Part shown: piece by piece, positions 31,316 through 38,824 of the stretch | Layout: each line of letters opens with the position of its first letter | Numbering within the stretch: the first letter of the stretch is position 1 | Virus record (IMG/VR): IMGVR_UViG_3300009177_000055 | Span: 1 to 46,915 of that record | DNA from: a virus | DNA length: 46,915 bases | Direction: 5' to 3' (one strand) | Notes under the pieces: model-generated | Databases searched by the model: none | What the model was told of the DNA's origin: nothing | What the model saw: only the letters and a program-made list of their open reading frames with translations | Translations under genes and position numbers: made by a program

Positions 31316-31317
31316 CC

Positions 31318-31974
31318 ATGCCTGATCGAACCCTCGAAGTCGTCTATCAAGCCATCCTGTCCGACCCCTGGGACGACGTGCCACGACTGGCATACGCCGA
31401 CCTTCTGGAAGAGCGGGGAGCGGCAGGCGACGACCTGGTCACCGAGTTCATCCGGCTGTCGCTGGAGAAGGAAGCCAGTGGGCATGTTTGCCGATTCTTT
31501 TCCCTGGAGGACCCGAATCCAACTTGCGACGTGTGGCCCTGTCCACACCTGAAGAGGCTGCGAGAGACACTGCCCCTGTACGATCACTTCTGGAAGTCCA
31601 GCCGATGGTTTTGGAAGAGCCACTTGATTGGAAACTGCAGCACATCCTACTTCGACAGCCGCGGCTTCATCGGCAAGGTAACCTGTCGGCTGTCTGACTG
31701 GAAACGTTATGGCAAGCGATTGGTTCGGCAGTTTCCGCTGACCGATGTGGAGATTACGGACAAGGAACCGGGAGCCTCTGACGATGGGTCATCTCTCAGC
31801 TTTCCTCCCGTCTACTGGCGTCATTGCTGCAATGTCTCGGCTCTTCGCAGTCACTGGCTACCGACCTGGCTGTGGAAGCATCGCGGTGGAAGCGGGGTGC
31901 GAGACTACTTTGAAGACCTGAAGTCTGCCCGCGAGTATCTGAGTACGCTCTGCCTGGAGTGGGCAAGGGGATAA
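31318..31974 (+). CDS. TIGR02996-type domain protein (planctomycete-specific family)
   Basis: The 218-residue protein starts with AILSDPWDDVPRLAYADLLEERG (about residues 13-35 of the family core), the hallmark of the TIGR02996 repeat-companion domain, known mostly from Gemmata. In the host it often precedes leucine-rich repeats. Here the rest is a Trp- and Cys-rich region (CRFFSLEDPNPTCD) without clear repeats. AAGGAG precedes the ATG. Function unknown. Confidence 0.8.
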   Translation: MPDRTLEVVYQAILSDPWDDVPRLAYADLLEERGAAGDDLVTEFIRLSLEKEASGHVCRFFSLEDPNPTCDVWPCPHLKRLRETLPLYDHFWKSSRWFWKSHLIGNCSTSYFDSRGFIGKVTCRLSDWKRYGKRLVRQFPLTDVEITDKEPGASDDGSSLSFPPVYWRHCCNVSALRSHWLPTWLWKHRGGSGVRDYFEDLKSAREYLSTLCLEWARG

Positions 31975-32038
31975 CTTCCCCCACCCATCCCCCTCCCCCA
32001 CATTCCGCCTCATTTACCGTCCGGCATCTCCCTTGACC

Positions 32039-32079
32039 TTGCCTTCCCCTCTCCCCGGTGGCACAATCGCTGTATCACC
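32039..32079 (+). promoter_or_regulatory. weak promoter with an element shared with the repressor region
   Basis: TTGCCT (32039-32044) and CACAAT (32062-32067) are 17 bp apart in the 117-bp gap before the next gene. Directly after the -10 lies CGCTGTATCACC (32068-32079), a 12-mer also found at 25305-25316, where it overlaps the first operator-like repeat. This suggests common control by the repressor. Confidence 0.35.
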
Positions 32080-32091
32080 GTGGGAGAGGCC

Positions 32092-32289
32092 ATGTCTGAG
32101 TACCGTGTTCCCTGCGACATCTGCGGCGTGGAGCTTGTCTTCGCCTTCGAGCCCCTGCGTGCCAAACGCTGCGACTCCTGCTCGCCATTGCAGGAGCGAC
32201 GGGTCCACTACCGCCTGACCTCTCTCCCGGACCACACCCACACCAGGGACTTCGACACCATCTTCAGAGCCTGGGAGGAAGACCACTGA
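32092..32289 (+). CDS. 65-residue zinc-ribbon protein
   Basis: The protein has CDICG near residue 8 and CDSC near 27, a complete zinc ribbon, and then a basic, His-rich tail (PDHTHTRDFDTIFRAWEED). TGGGAGAGG precedes the ATG. It opens a short unit that ends in a strong terminator. Confidence 0.6.
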   Translation: MSEYRVPCDICGVELVFAFEPLRAKRCDSCSPLQERRVHYRLTSLPDHTHTRDFDTIFRAWEEDH

Positions 32290-32546
32290 TGAGAGTACGC
32301 CACGTTGCCCTGCGAGCCGTCAACGTCGTCGGCTGCTGCTCGGAAGAGCGAGCCTGCGAGCTGGCCGGGGAAGCTATCCGCCAGTGCCTCGAAGAGATCG
32401 AGGAGACGATCGGCGAGTTCCGCCTGGAAGACCACGACAAGATGCACATGCCGGCGATGGGCGGCTTCACGCTGGTGGTGAGTGCCATCGGTTCGGCACC
32501 CGCACCGGAGAAGAAGGGGAAGCAGTGTAGTCCGACGACGAATTAG
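32289..32546 (+). CDS. 85-residue hypothetical protein
   Basis: The ATG overlaps the preceding stop by one base (TGATG). The product has a strand-helix-strand order with ACELAGEAIRQCLEEIEETI and MGGFTLVVSAIG. No family is recognised. Confidence 0.5.
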   Translation: MRVRHVALRAVNVVGCCSEERACELAGEAIRQCLEEIEETIGEFRLEDHDKMHMPAMGGFTLVVSAIGSAPAPEKKGKQCSPTTN

Positions 32547-32596
32547 AGAAAAGACCGGCAAAATCAGCCCCACCCAACCAGTCGAGCGAAACACAA

Positions 32597-32636
32597 ACGC
32601 CAGCCCTCCCGCAAGTGGGGTCTGGCGTGCTTTTTT
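32597..32636 (+). terminator. strong rho-independent terminator
   Basis: The outer stem ACGCCAG (32597-32603) pairs with CTGGCGT (32622-32628), the inner CCCT with GGGG, and after GC a run of six T follows at 32631-32636. It ends the long series of small genes and separates it from the packaging genes. Confidence 0.85.
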
Positions 32637-32655
32637 GGAGTGGCAATCTGGCAGA

Positions 32656-32740
32656 ATGAAGGAGGTAAAAACGCCGATGCCCGGGTTCTGACCCCGGGCA
32701 AAGGCAGAGACTCACCGCGACGTGAGAGGACACCTCCATT
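32656..32740 (+). promoter_or_regulatory. leader with a short peptide and hairpin before the next gene
   Basis: A near-perfect ribosome-binding site AAGGAGGT (32659-32666) is followed at 32677 by ATG-CCC-GGG-TTC-TGA, a four-codon frame; an ATG at 32656 would extend it to 11 codons. The frame runs into a 7-bp hairpin (GCCCGGG 32679-32685 with CCCGGGC 32693-32699). The gene at 32741 itself has only a poor ribosome-binding site. Control of that gene through the leader is a possibility, not shown. Confidence 0.35.
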
Positions 32741-33637
32741 ATGCACCAGAACGACGTTTCGGGCAAGCCAATTCTGCCCGCAAGCACTCCGGAAAGTCTG
32801 CCGTCACAGGTTACCCAGAATAACCACCCTGGCGAGGAGAAACATGTTACATTGAATCTCTTGAATTCCTTGAATTCCTCCGAACCTCTCCGAGGTGGGG
32901 TGGAGGGGGTGAAAAATCACCAGGAGCAAAAACCGCCTCCCGGCTACATCATCATGCCCCTGCACCTGCCCCTGGGGGAGTATCTTGTCTGGGTCTATCA
33001 CGAGAATCGCCGCCGTGCCGAGTTCCGGCGGACGTGGGAAAGCGAACTGTGGACCTTCCTCCGGCTCGTGAAGGCCCACCCCGATCTCTGTCATCGTCCC
33101 GGGTCCGAAGCGTTCCGCAAGGTGGAGGCAATCATGAATGGCTGGCTGAAGAGGCTGGGACTCAAAGGCGATCCCTGGGCGACGTACCTGGGTGTCACCC
33201 ACGGGACGGCTGAAACGGAATTCGACGATGCCTGGGACAAGATCCGCTTCACGCCGGGTCTTGACGCTTTCGGAAACGCACTCGACCAGGCGAATGTCTG
33301 CCCACTGGAACTTCCCTGGGAGCATCGGCAAGGCCGCTCCGAGGTCTACAGCCGCTTCATCAGCGTGGCTGGTTGGATGCAGGTCATCGTCGGAGCGAAG
33401 CCCATCCTGCTGCCCGTGAGGCGATTGGGCGAACTGCTGGATGTCACCAACATGACCATCTCTCGCCTGCGAACCTGGGCCAAGAAGGACGGTTACATTC
33501 GCGAGGTGAAGAAATCGGAGTTCAGCAAGGCCACCCGCAAGGGCAGAGCGACCGAGTTCGTCTTTCGCGTTGCCTGCTGCGAGTCCCTCCGGAAAAAGGC
33601 ACAGGAAGGCACAGAAGAGTTGTTCGACGGTCGGTGA
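32741..33637 (+). CDS. probable DNA-binding protein (activator or initiator-like)
   Basis: The 298-residue product has a disordered N-terminus (1-70), a helical core (about 75-200, with LPLGEYLVWVYHENRRRAEF and WESELWTFLRLVKAHPDL) and a C-terminal helix-turn-helix (LGELLDVTNMTISRLRTW, about 230-247) with a basic wing. This layout fits a phage regulator or plasmid-type initiator; I recall related proteins in planctomycete genomes without known function. It stands first in the packaging region, so it may activate the late genes. Confidence 0.65.
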   Translation: MHQNDVSGKPILPASTPESLPSQVTQNNHPGEEKHVTLNLLNSLNSSEPLRGGVEGVKNHQEQKPPPGYIIMPLHLPLGEYLVWVYHENRRRAEFRRTWESELWTFLRLVKAHPDLCHRPGSEAFRKVEAIMNGWLKRLGLKGDPWATYLGVTHGTAETEFDDAWDKIRFTPGLDAFGNALDQANVCPLELPWEHRQGRSEVYSRFISVAGWMQVIVGAKPILLPVRRLGELLDVTNMTISRLRTWAKKDGYIREVKKSEFSKATRKGRATEFVFRVACCESLRKKAQEGTEELFDGR

Positions 33638-33780
33638 TGGACGCCACGGGGCAGGTTCGCCCAACCTGCTATCTCCAAACGTGCAAATCCCCTCCAATCC
33701 TCCCACTTTTCCACTCTCCACATCACCACCTATGCCGATCGCTCTTGCCTTCTCCTGGCACTCCGATCAAAAATCAGGAT

Positions 33781-34464
33781 ATGGCAGAATCCCCCCACCC
33801 CTGGGACCGGCAGGAGGGCGAGCCGGTCCTGTGGTACGACCGGTTTGACCGATTTCGGGCAATGGGGCCGACGCGAAGTCTGCGGGGCCTGTACGCCGAC
33901 GAATCAGGGAAGGGCAAGGAGGGGCAGGATGGGACACGGGAAACCGTCCCGATCAACGCCCCAACCTCCTGGCGTGAAGCTGCCGTGGAGTGGCGATGGC
34001 GGGAACGGGCGGAAGCCTTCGACCTCGCCGAGATCGAGAAGCGTCGGGCCGGTCAGGAAAAGGCGATGGAGCAACTTCATCGCGAAGGTCTTGGCGTGGC
34101 GAATTCCGCACTGCTCCTGGGTGGTCTGCGGATTCGCAACCTCCAGAAGACGCCCGATGTTCTGTCGCCTCGCGATGCGATCGCGATGGTGGATCTGAGC
34201 ATGAAGCTCCGCATGTTCGCCAGGCAGGACCCCTTGCGGGAACTCCTGGCAATGCTTCGCGATCTGGGCACAACCGAAGACGACCCAACCCCTTGCGAGA
34301 TCGCCGATGTGGGCACAGACGGTGAAACCCCTGACGCCAGGCTCCCTCAAGAGCTTCCGGGATGCACGGGAACGAATCCTGAACCGCCCGCAGCAGAGCC
34401 CATTCCTCCGCAAGCTGAAGCAGGACCCCTCGGCCATCCTCTCCTTGGGGGGCTGGACCCCTGA
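33781..34464 (+). CDS. terminase small subunit-like protein
   Basis: The 227-residue protein starts AESPHPWDRQEGEPVLWYDR and has MGPTRSLRGLYADES and WREAAVEWRWRERAEAFD in the first 90 residues, the pattern of small terminase-like proteins in planctomycete and other phages. A helical middle follows (to about 160), and the last 55 residues are Pro/Ala-rich. It lies directly before the terminase ATPase and overlaps its start by 158 bp. It would recognise viral DNA for packaging. No good ribosome-binding site is visible. Confidence 0.7.
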   Translation: MAESPHPWDRQEGEPVLWYDRFDRFRAMGPTRSLRGLYADESGKGKEGQDGTRETVPINAPTSWREAAVEWRWRERAEAFDLAEIEKRRAGQEKAMEQLHREGLGVANSALLLGGLRIRNLQKTPDVLSPRDAIAMVDLSMKLRMFARQDPLRELLAMLRDLGTTEDDPTPCEIADVGTDGETPDARLPQELPGCTGTNPEPPAAEPIPPQAEAGPLGHPLLGGLDP

Positions 34465-35146
34465 TCCCTGGCAGGCAGACGTACTGAGCAGCGAATCCCC
34501 CCAGATCATGCTTCTCGGTTCGCGGCAGTGCGGCAAGTCGTTCATCGCCAGTGCCCTCGCCCTGCGAACCGCACTGGCCCAGCCGGATTCGCTGGTACTG
34601 ATCCTCAGTCCCACGCTGCGGCAATCGGGGCTGTTCTTTCGCAAGAGTTTCCTCCGCTTCTGGAAAGACCTGGGCTATCCCCTCAAGGGCGAGCGTCCCA
34701 ACCGTCTGGAGGTGGAATTCTCCAACGGTTCGCACGTCGTTGCCCTGCCCGATTCCGAGGAAGGCATTCGCGGTTTCTCCGGCGTCAAACTGCTGGTGAT
34801 CGACGAAGCAAGCCGGGTGAGCGATGAACTCTACGACGCCGTCACGCCCATGCTTGCCACCAGCGGGGGCAAACTCGTTGCCCTGTCAACGCCCTGGGCC
34901 AAGCAGGGATGGTTCTTCAAGGCGTGGACCAACGAGAAAAGAGACTGGAAACAGGTAGAAATTACCGCAGCGATGTGTCCGCGGATCTCGAAGAAGTTCC
35001 TGGAGAAGGAACGCCGCAAGAAGGGCGATCGCGTCTACCGGATGGAATACGAGTGCAAGTTCGGCGAACTCTCTGCGGGCTACTTCAACCCCGAAGACAT
35101 CGCCGCCGCCCTGGAACCTGACGGGGAGATCATTCGTCTTGGCTGA
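34307..35146 (+). CDS. terL: terminase large subunit, ATPase part
   Basis: The 279-residue protein has the packaging ATPase motifs: Walker A GSRQCGKS (71-78), Walker B LLVIDEA (162-168) and the coupling motif STP (194-196). It ends shortly after the ATPase domain, and the nuclease domain is in a separate, overlapping gene. The ATG chosen is the first in the frame and lacks a good ribosome-binding site; the conserved part begins near DPWQADVL (53-60). It drives DNA into the prohead. The full terminase would need the next gene product. Confidence 0.88.
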   Translation: MWAQTVKPLTPGSLKSFRDARERILNRPQQSPFLRKLKQDPSAILSLGGWTPDPWQADVLSSESPQIMLLGSRQCGKSFIASALALRTALAQPDSLVLILSPTLRQSGLFFRKSFLRFWKDLGYPLKGERPNRLEVEFSNGSHVVALPDSEEGIRGFSGVKLLVIDEASRVSDELYDAVTPMLATSGGKLVALSTPWAKQGWFFKAWTNEKRDWKQVEITAAMCPRISKKFLEKERRKKGDRVYRMEYECKFGELSAGYFNPEDIAAALEPDGEIIRLG

Positions 35147-36899
35147 TTACGCCACCCACGTCTGGAACCCTCCTGCCGACACTGCTGCCTGTCCTGTCTG
35201 CTGGGCCGACCTTCCACCCGCCCGTGACGACAAGCGAACGTGCAGCCTCTGCGGCAAGGTCGTGAGTGTGACCCCGAAGCCACCCGCACCGATCCCGCCG
35301 GAATTCATCGCCGGGCTTGACCTCGGCAAGGTCAGCGACTTCACCGCTCTGGTTATTCCCAAGCGGGTGACCGACCCCACCACGGGTAACGTGACCTACA
35401 AAGTCCCGGTCATCCAGCGTTTCCAGCTCGGCACGCCCTACGTTGCGATGGTGGACAAGGTCAACGACTGGCTGACGAAGCCTCCCCTGGATCAGGCCAT
35501 TCTTGTCATCGACGCCACAGGAGTCGGGCAAGCCGTCGTCGAGATGTTCCGGGCCAAGCCCAAACTCGCCAATCGCATCGTTCCCGTGACGATCACTGCC
35601 GGCCGAGCGGTAACCTGGCATCATGGAAGCTGGCACGTCGCAAAGGTGCAACTCGCCAGTACCGTGCAGGCCCTCCTGAGCGGCCGGCAGATCAGCATTC
35701 CCATCCCATCCGAGGAGGCGATCCGCCGCAATCCCAGCCTGCTGCAAGAGCAGGAGATTGCCCAGGCTCTCACGGAGGAACTGGAGAACTTCACCGTGAA
35801 GGTCACCACGGCCGGCAATGAGCAGCTTGAGGCATGGCGGGAGACTGACCACGACGACCTTTGTCTCTCCGCTGACTCTCTTGTCTTGACGAGTCGAGGG
35901 TGGATTCCCATTCCCAGCGTGACAACAACGGACAAAGTGCTAACTCGGCAAGGTTGGAAAAGGGTTCTCTGGTCCGGGATGACTTCCTCACTTTCCGACT
36001 CAATTATTGTTGATTGCGGAGACGATTACTCTTTAAGATGCACTCCTCGCCACCCCATTTTGACCGCAACTCGCGGTTGGGTGAACGCCGAGGATTTAGC
36101 CATCGGAGAAGGAGTAGTTGTATGTCCGTCGTGGAAACGTGCGAATGGGACGGCAGGACGTGGAGACGATATCCGGATTCCCCCCACCGAAGCTATCGCG
36201 TCTACTTTCAGCGGCACGAAAGGTGGAAGGAGCCGCCCATCTGGCTTCACCAGGAGATATGGAAGTCGGTCAACGGGGACATTCCTGAAGGGTTTCACGT
36301 CCACCACATTGACGAGAACCCTCTCAACAATGCAATCGAAAACCTGGAGTGCATTCCAGCCGCAGAGCATTACGCTCGCCATCGAGAGGCCAAGCGACTT
36401 TATGGCCAATCAGAGGAGCAGCTTGCCCATCTCGCTCGGATACGACCCGGCGGCCTTGTCGCCCTTGCTGCCTGGAAGATATCCCCAGAGGGAAAGGCTG
36501 CAATGTCAGAGTTTGCAAAGCGAAGCTGGAATGATCGGCCAATGCTCGTCTTTGTCTGTAAATTCTGCAAGACAGAATTTCAGTCGAAGGATACCCGATC
36601 TATCTACTGTTCGCACCGATGCATGCAGCGAGATCATCCAGCCCAGACTATTTACCCGTGCGTCTGCGGAACGTGCGGAACCGAGTTCATGGCAAAGAAG
36701 CGCAAGCAGCGGTTTTGCAACCACCGCTGTGCGGCGTTTGCTCGCGAATCAGCAAAGCGAGCCCGTCTACAATCTGCTGGTTGAGGGTTGCCCGGAATTC
36801 TTCGCGAACGGCATTCTCGTTCACAACTGCCTCGCCCTCGCCCTCGCCCTCTGGTGGGCGGAAGGCCGCAGCACCGCCCGGGTCGAAATGCTGAACTAG
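35139..36899 (+). CDS. terminase nuclease gene interrupted by an intein
   Basis: The frame opens at TTG 35139, overlapping the ATPase stop by 8 bp, and encodes 586 residues. Residues 1-50 hold a zinc ribbon (CPVC 18-21, CSLC 35-38). The RNase H-like nuclease follows with Asp61 in GLDLG, Asp125 in VIDATG and the DHDDL motif at 237-241. There the sequence breaks into an intein (residues 242-563) and resumes as CLALALALWW, the normal continuation of the terminase end. The spliced protein would be 264 residues. It would cut concatemeric DNA during packaging. A split ATPase and nuclease is unusual. Confidence 0.85.
   Translation: MADYATHVWNPPADTAACPVCWADLPPARDDKRTCSLCGKVVSVTPKPPAPIPPEFIAGLDLGKVSDFTALVIPKRVTDPTTGNVTYKVPVIQRFQLGTPYVAMVDKVNDWLTKPPLDQAILVIDATGVGQAVVEMFRAKPKLANRIVPVTITAGRAVTWHHGSWHVAKVQLASTVQALLSGRQISIPIPSEEAIRRNPSLLQEQEIAQALTEELENFTVKVTTAGNEQLEAWRETDHDDLCLSADSLVLTSRGWIPIPSVTTTDKVLTRQGWKRVLWSGMTSSLSDSIIVDCGDDYSLRCTPRHPILTATRGWVNAEDLAIGEGVVVCPSWKRANGTAGRGDDIRIPPTEAIASTFSGTKGGRSRPSGFTRRYGSRSTGTFLKGFTSTTLTRTLSTMQSKTWSAFQPQSITLAIERPSDFMANQRSSLPISLGYDPAALSPLLPGRYPQRERLQCQSLQSEAGMIGQCSSLSVNSARQNFSRRIPDLSTVRTDACSEIIQPRLFTRASAERAEPSSWQRSASSGFATTAVRRLLANQQSEPVYNLLVEGCPEFFANGILVHNCLALALALWWAEGRSTARVEMLN
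35862..36827 (+). other. intein (322 codons) with no in-frame endonuclease
   Basis: The N-terminal splice region starts with Cys242 (CLSADSLVLTSRGWIPI), and has block B as TPRHPILT with the TxxH histidine. The C-terminal region reads VYNLLVEGCPEFFANGILVHN, ending in His-Asn before a Cys as first extein residue. Between them about 210 residues in this frame are Ser/Arg-rich and unlike any folded domain; on the DNA this part encodes an HNH endonuclease in another frame. Splicing at exactly HDDL/CLALALAL restores the conserved terminase motif. The splicing residues Cys1, TxxH, HN and Cys+1 all seem intact. Confidence 0.9.
36122..36784 (+). CDS. HNH homing-type endonuclease nested out of frame in the intein
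   Basis: The 220-residue protein starts at ATG 36122 with AAGGAG 7 bp upstream. It has an HNH_3-type core: the first His in WLHQEIW (41-47) and HHIDENPLNNAIENLE (61-76). Two zinc fingers follow: C146xxC149 with C163xxxC167, and C182xxC185 with C199xxxC203. It likely cuts the intein-free terminase gene to spread the element. Its last seven codons overlap block F of the intein. Both frames are open for the full 663 bp, but only this one looks like a folded protein in the middle. Confidence 0.88.
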   Translation: MSVVETCEWDGRTWRRYPDSPHRSYRVYFQRHERWKEPPIWLHQEIWKSVNGDIPEGFHVHHIDENPLNNAIENLECIPAAEHYARHREAKRLYGQSEEQLAHLARIRPGGLVALAAWKISPEGKAAMSEFAKRSWNDRPMLVFVCKFCKTEFQSKDTRSIYCSHRCMQRDHPAQTIYPCVCGTCGTEFMAKKRKQRFCNHRCAAFARESAKRARLQSAG

Positions 36900-36976
36900 C
36901 AACCCGCACAAATTACCCCTAACTCCCATCCCTCACCTGTCATCCCATTGAGCGACACAGCAGAGTCTCTCGCTCC

Positions 36977-37005
36977 TTGAACCTTGCCCGCACTTCCGCG
37001 ATGAT
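36977..37005 (+). promoter_or_regulatory. weak candidate promoter before the portal gene
   Basis: TTGAAC (36977-36982) and GATGAT (37000-37005) are 17 bp apart in the 126-bp gap between the terminase and portal genes. The match is moderate and the gap shows nothing else. Confidence 0.25.
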
Positions 37006-37025
37006 GCCTGTAAGACTGTCGGCCC

Positions 37026-38570
37026 TTGCTGGGCAAGCCCTTGGCTGTTCGCGACAAGAAATGGTCCGGCCTCTTCAACGAGGCAATGAAAACCCCGCGA
37101 CGGGACGGTCCGCCCGACCCCGACGTGCAGGGTCGCGACCGCTATCTGGCTGCGTTGCGTTCGAGTGCCCCGCAGCAGTGGGCCTCGGACCACCTCCGCG
37201 AGAGTCAGCGGCTCATCGGCCCGGTCTACGTCGCCATCAAGGTGCTCGGCGACCAGGCAGCCTCTGCCGAGTGGAAAGCCTACAAGTGGCACAGCGATGC
37301 TCGCATGGGCGGTGACCAGGACGCCAAGGAACCGCTGCCCCGCACGCATCCGCTCTCTCGCCTGCTCCTGCACCCCAACCGCCACGACAGCGGGGGTAAC
37401 CTGAATCGCCGCTGCGTGCAGCAACTGTGCCTGACGGGCACCTCGCTGCAATGGCGGGTCAACAACGGTCTGAAGACGCCCGTGGAACGCTGGAGCGTCC
37501 CCACCGGAACCTACCAGCCCGTGCCCCCCAGTGCCCGCTACCCCGATGGGGCCTATCGTATCGCCCCATTCTGGCCGGGCCCGCTGGCGATGATCCCGGG
37601 GGCGTGGAATCAGGGCGGCATCGTCGTCCCCAGTTCGCGGATTATCGCGATCCGCCATCCGCACCCGCTGATCGAGCACGAGGGGCTTTCCCCCCTCAGT
37701 GCCTGCTCGCTTGCCCTCGACACCGTGCAGGGCATCGACGAGGCGAGATTCTCGCGGATGCGGCAGAACACCTCGCCGAGTGCCACGGCGGAAACCGATC
37801 CACAGGTGCTCTGGCCGCAGGGCGACGAACTGGCCCGCCTGCGTCTGGAGCTCCAGCAGTTCGCCGGCCCTGCGAATGCCGGCAAGATCGCTCTGCTCTC
37901 CCCCGGCGTGACGCTGAAGCCCTGGGGCGGTGGACCGATCGAGATTGGCTGGATCGAGTCATGGAATCAGCTGGTCGGCTTCGTTCTCTCAATCTTCGGC
38001 GTTACCAAGAGCCTGGCCTTCATGAGCGAGGATGCGTCCTACGCCACCCTGTATGCGAGCCTGAAGCAGTTCAACCTCTACACGCTGTGCCCGATCCTGG
38101 ACATGATCGCCCAGGGGCTGAACCATCAGCTGATCTGGCCCTACTGGGGCGAGGACTACTTCGTCGAACTCGTGCCACGCCCGATCGACGATCACCAGAT
38201 CAGCGAGGATCAGCTGAAGACGGACATCCAGATCGGGGCCCGGACCTATGAGGAGATCCGCAACATGCGAAATCTCCCGAAGATCGACGAACCGTGGGTC
38301 AAGGAACGGGCCATCATCGGGGCCAAGTTCACCCCGCCCCCGCCCGAAGGTGGACAGCCCGGCGAGGCTCCTCCCGGTGCTCCCGAAGCTGGCGAAAACA
38401 TGGACATGCTCCTCGGCGGTGGACCGAATGCAGAGCGGCCCGAGAACGACCAGGGGCAAGGTTCGCTGGGTGGCGAGGGGGCACGGGATCTGGCCACACC
38501 GCACCAGCAAAAGGCGTTCCGCCGATTCGCCATGCCACTGCTCAACGGCAACGGCAACGGGAGGCATTGA
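37026..38570 (+). CDS. phage portal protein
   Basis: The 514-residue protein has the HK97-type portal order: VYVAIKVLGDQAASAEWKAY early, a clamp-like region, LIEHEGLSPLSACSLALDTV (about 222-241), ARFSRMRQNTSPSATAE, and the stem-helix part with PGVTLKPWGGG. The last 80 residues are Pro/Gly-rich. Twelve copies form the ring through which DNA enters. The start is uncertain: TTG 37026 gives a typical N-terminus but has no clear ribosome-binding site; an ATG lies at 37086. Confidence 0.88.
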   Translation: MLGKPLAVRDKKWSGLFNEAMKTPRRDGPPDPDVQGRDRYLAALRSSAPQQWASDHLRESQRLIGPVYVAIKVLGDQAASAEWKAYKWHSDARMGGDQDAKEPLPRTHPLSRLLLHPNRHDSGGNLNRRCVQQLCLTGTSLQWRVNNGLKTPVERWSVPTGTYQPVPPSARYPDGAYRIAPFWPGPLAMIPGAWNQGGIVVPSSRIIAIRHPHPLIEHEGLSPLSACSLALDTVQGIDEARFSRMRQNTSPSATAETDPQVLWPQGDELARLRLELQQFAGPANAGKIALLSPGVTLKPWGGGPIEIGWIESWNQLVGFVLSIFGVTKSLAFMSEDASYATLYASLKQFNLYTLCPILDMIAQGLNHQLIWPYWGEDYFVELVPRPIDDHQISEDQLKTDIQIGARTYEEIRNMRNLPKIDEPWVKERAIIGAKFTPPPPEGGQPGEAPPGAPEAGENMDMLLGGGPNAERPENDQGQGSLGGEGARDLATPHQQKAFRRFAMPLLNGNGNGRH

Positions 38571-38572
38571 CG

Positions 38573-38806
38573 ATGTGCCCTTACTGCTCTGGCGATCACG
38601 ACACGCTCCGGTGTCCTCGCATTCGCTCCATTCGCTTCGCACCCAGTGGCATGGTGAGCGAGATCGAGTTTCACGACGAGCCTGCCCGCAACCCGGCAGA
38701 GGATCAGAAAGCACTGGAGGCGGAGTTTCTCCGCGAGTGCCAGGAAGGTGAGACGATTGCAGACACCATCCGCAAGCAATGCGGCTGGCACCAGACGAAG
38801 GCTTGA
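38573..38806 (+). CDS. 77-residue zinc-knuckle protein
   Basis: The protein starts with CPYCSGDHDTLRC, a CxxCxxxHxxxxC zinc knuckle like those of nucleic-acid-binding proteins. A helical, acidic domain follows. GGGAGG lies upstream of the ATG. It sits between portal and a structural gene; the role is unknown. Confidence 0.65.
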   Translation: MCPYCSGDHDTLRCPRIRSIRFAPSGMVSEIEFHDEPARNPAEDQKALEAEFLRECQEGETIADTIRKQCGWHQTKA

Positions 38807-38824
38807 TATTCGGGAGTCCAATCA

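Noticed and set aside
32839-32884. Direct TTGAATTCC-like repeats as possible iterons for replication.
   Set aside because: They lie inside a coding region and only two close copies exist, too few to support an origin.
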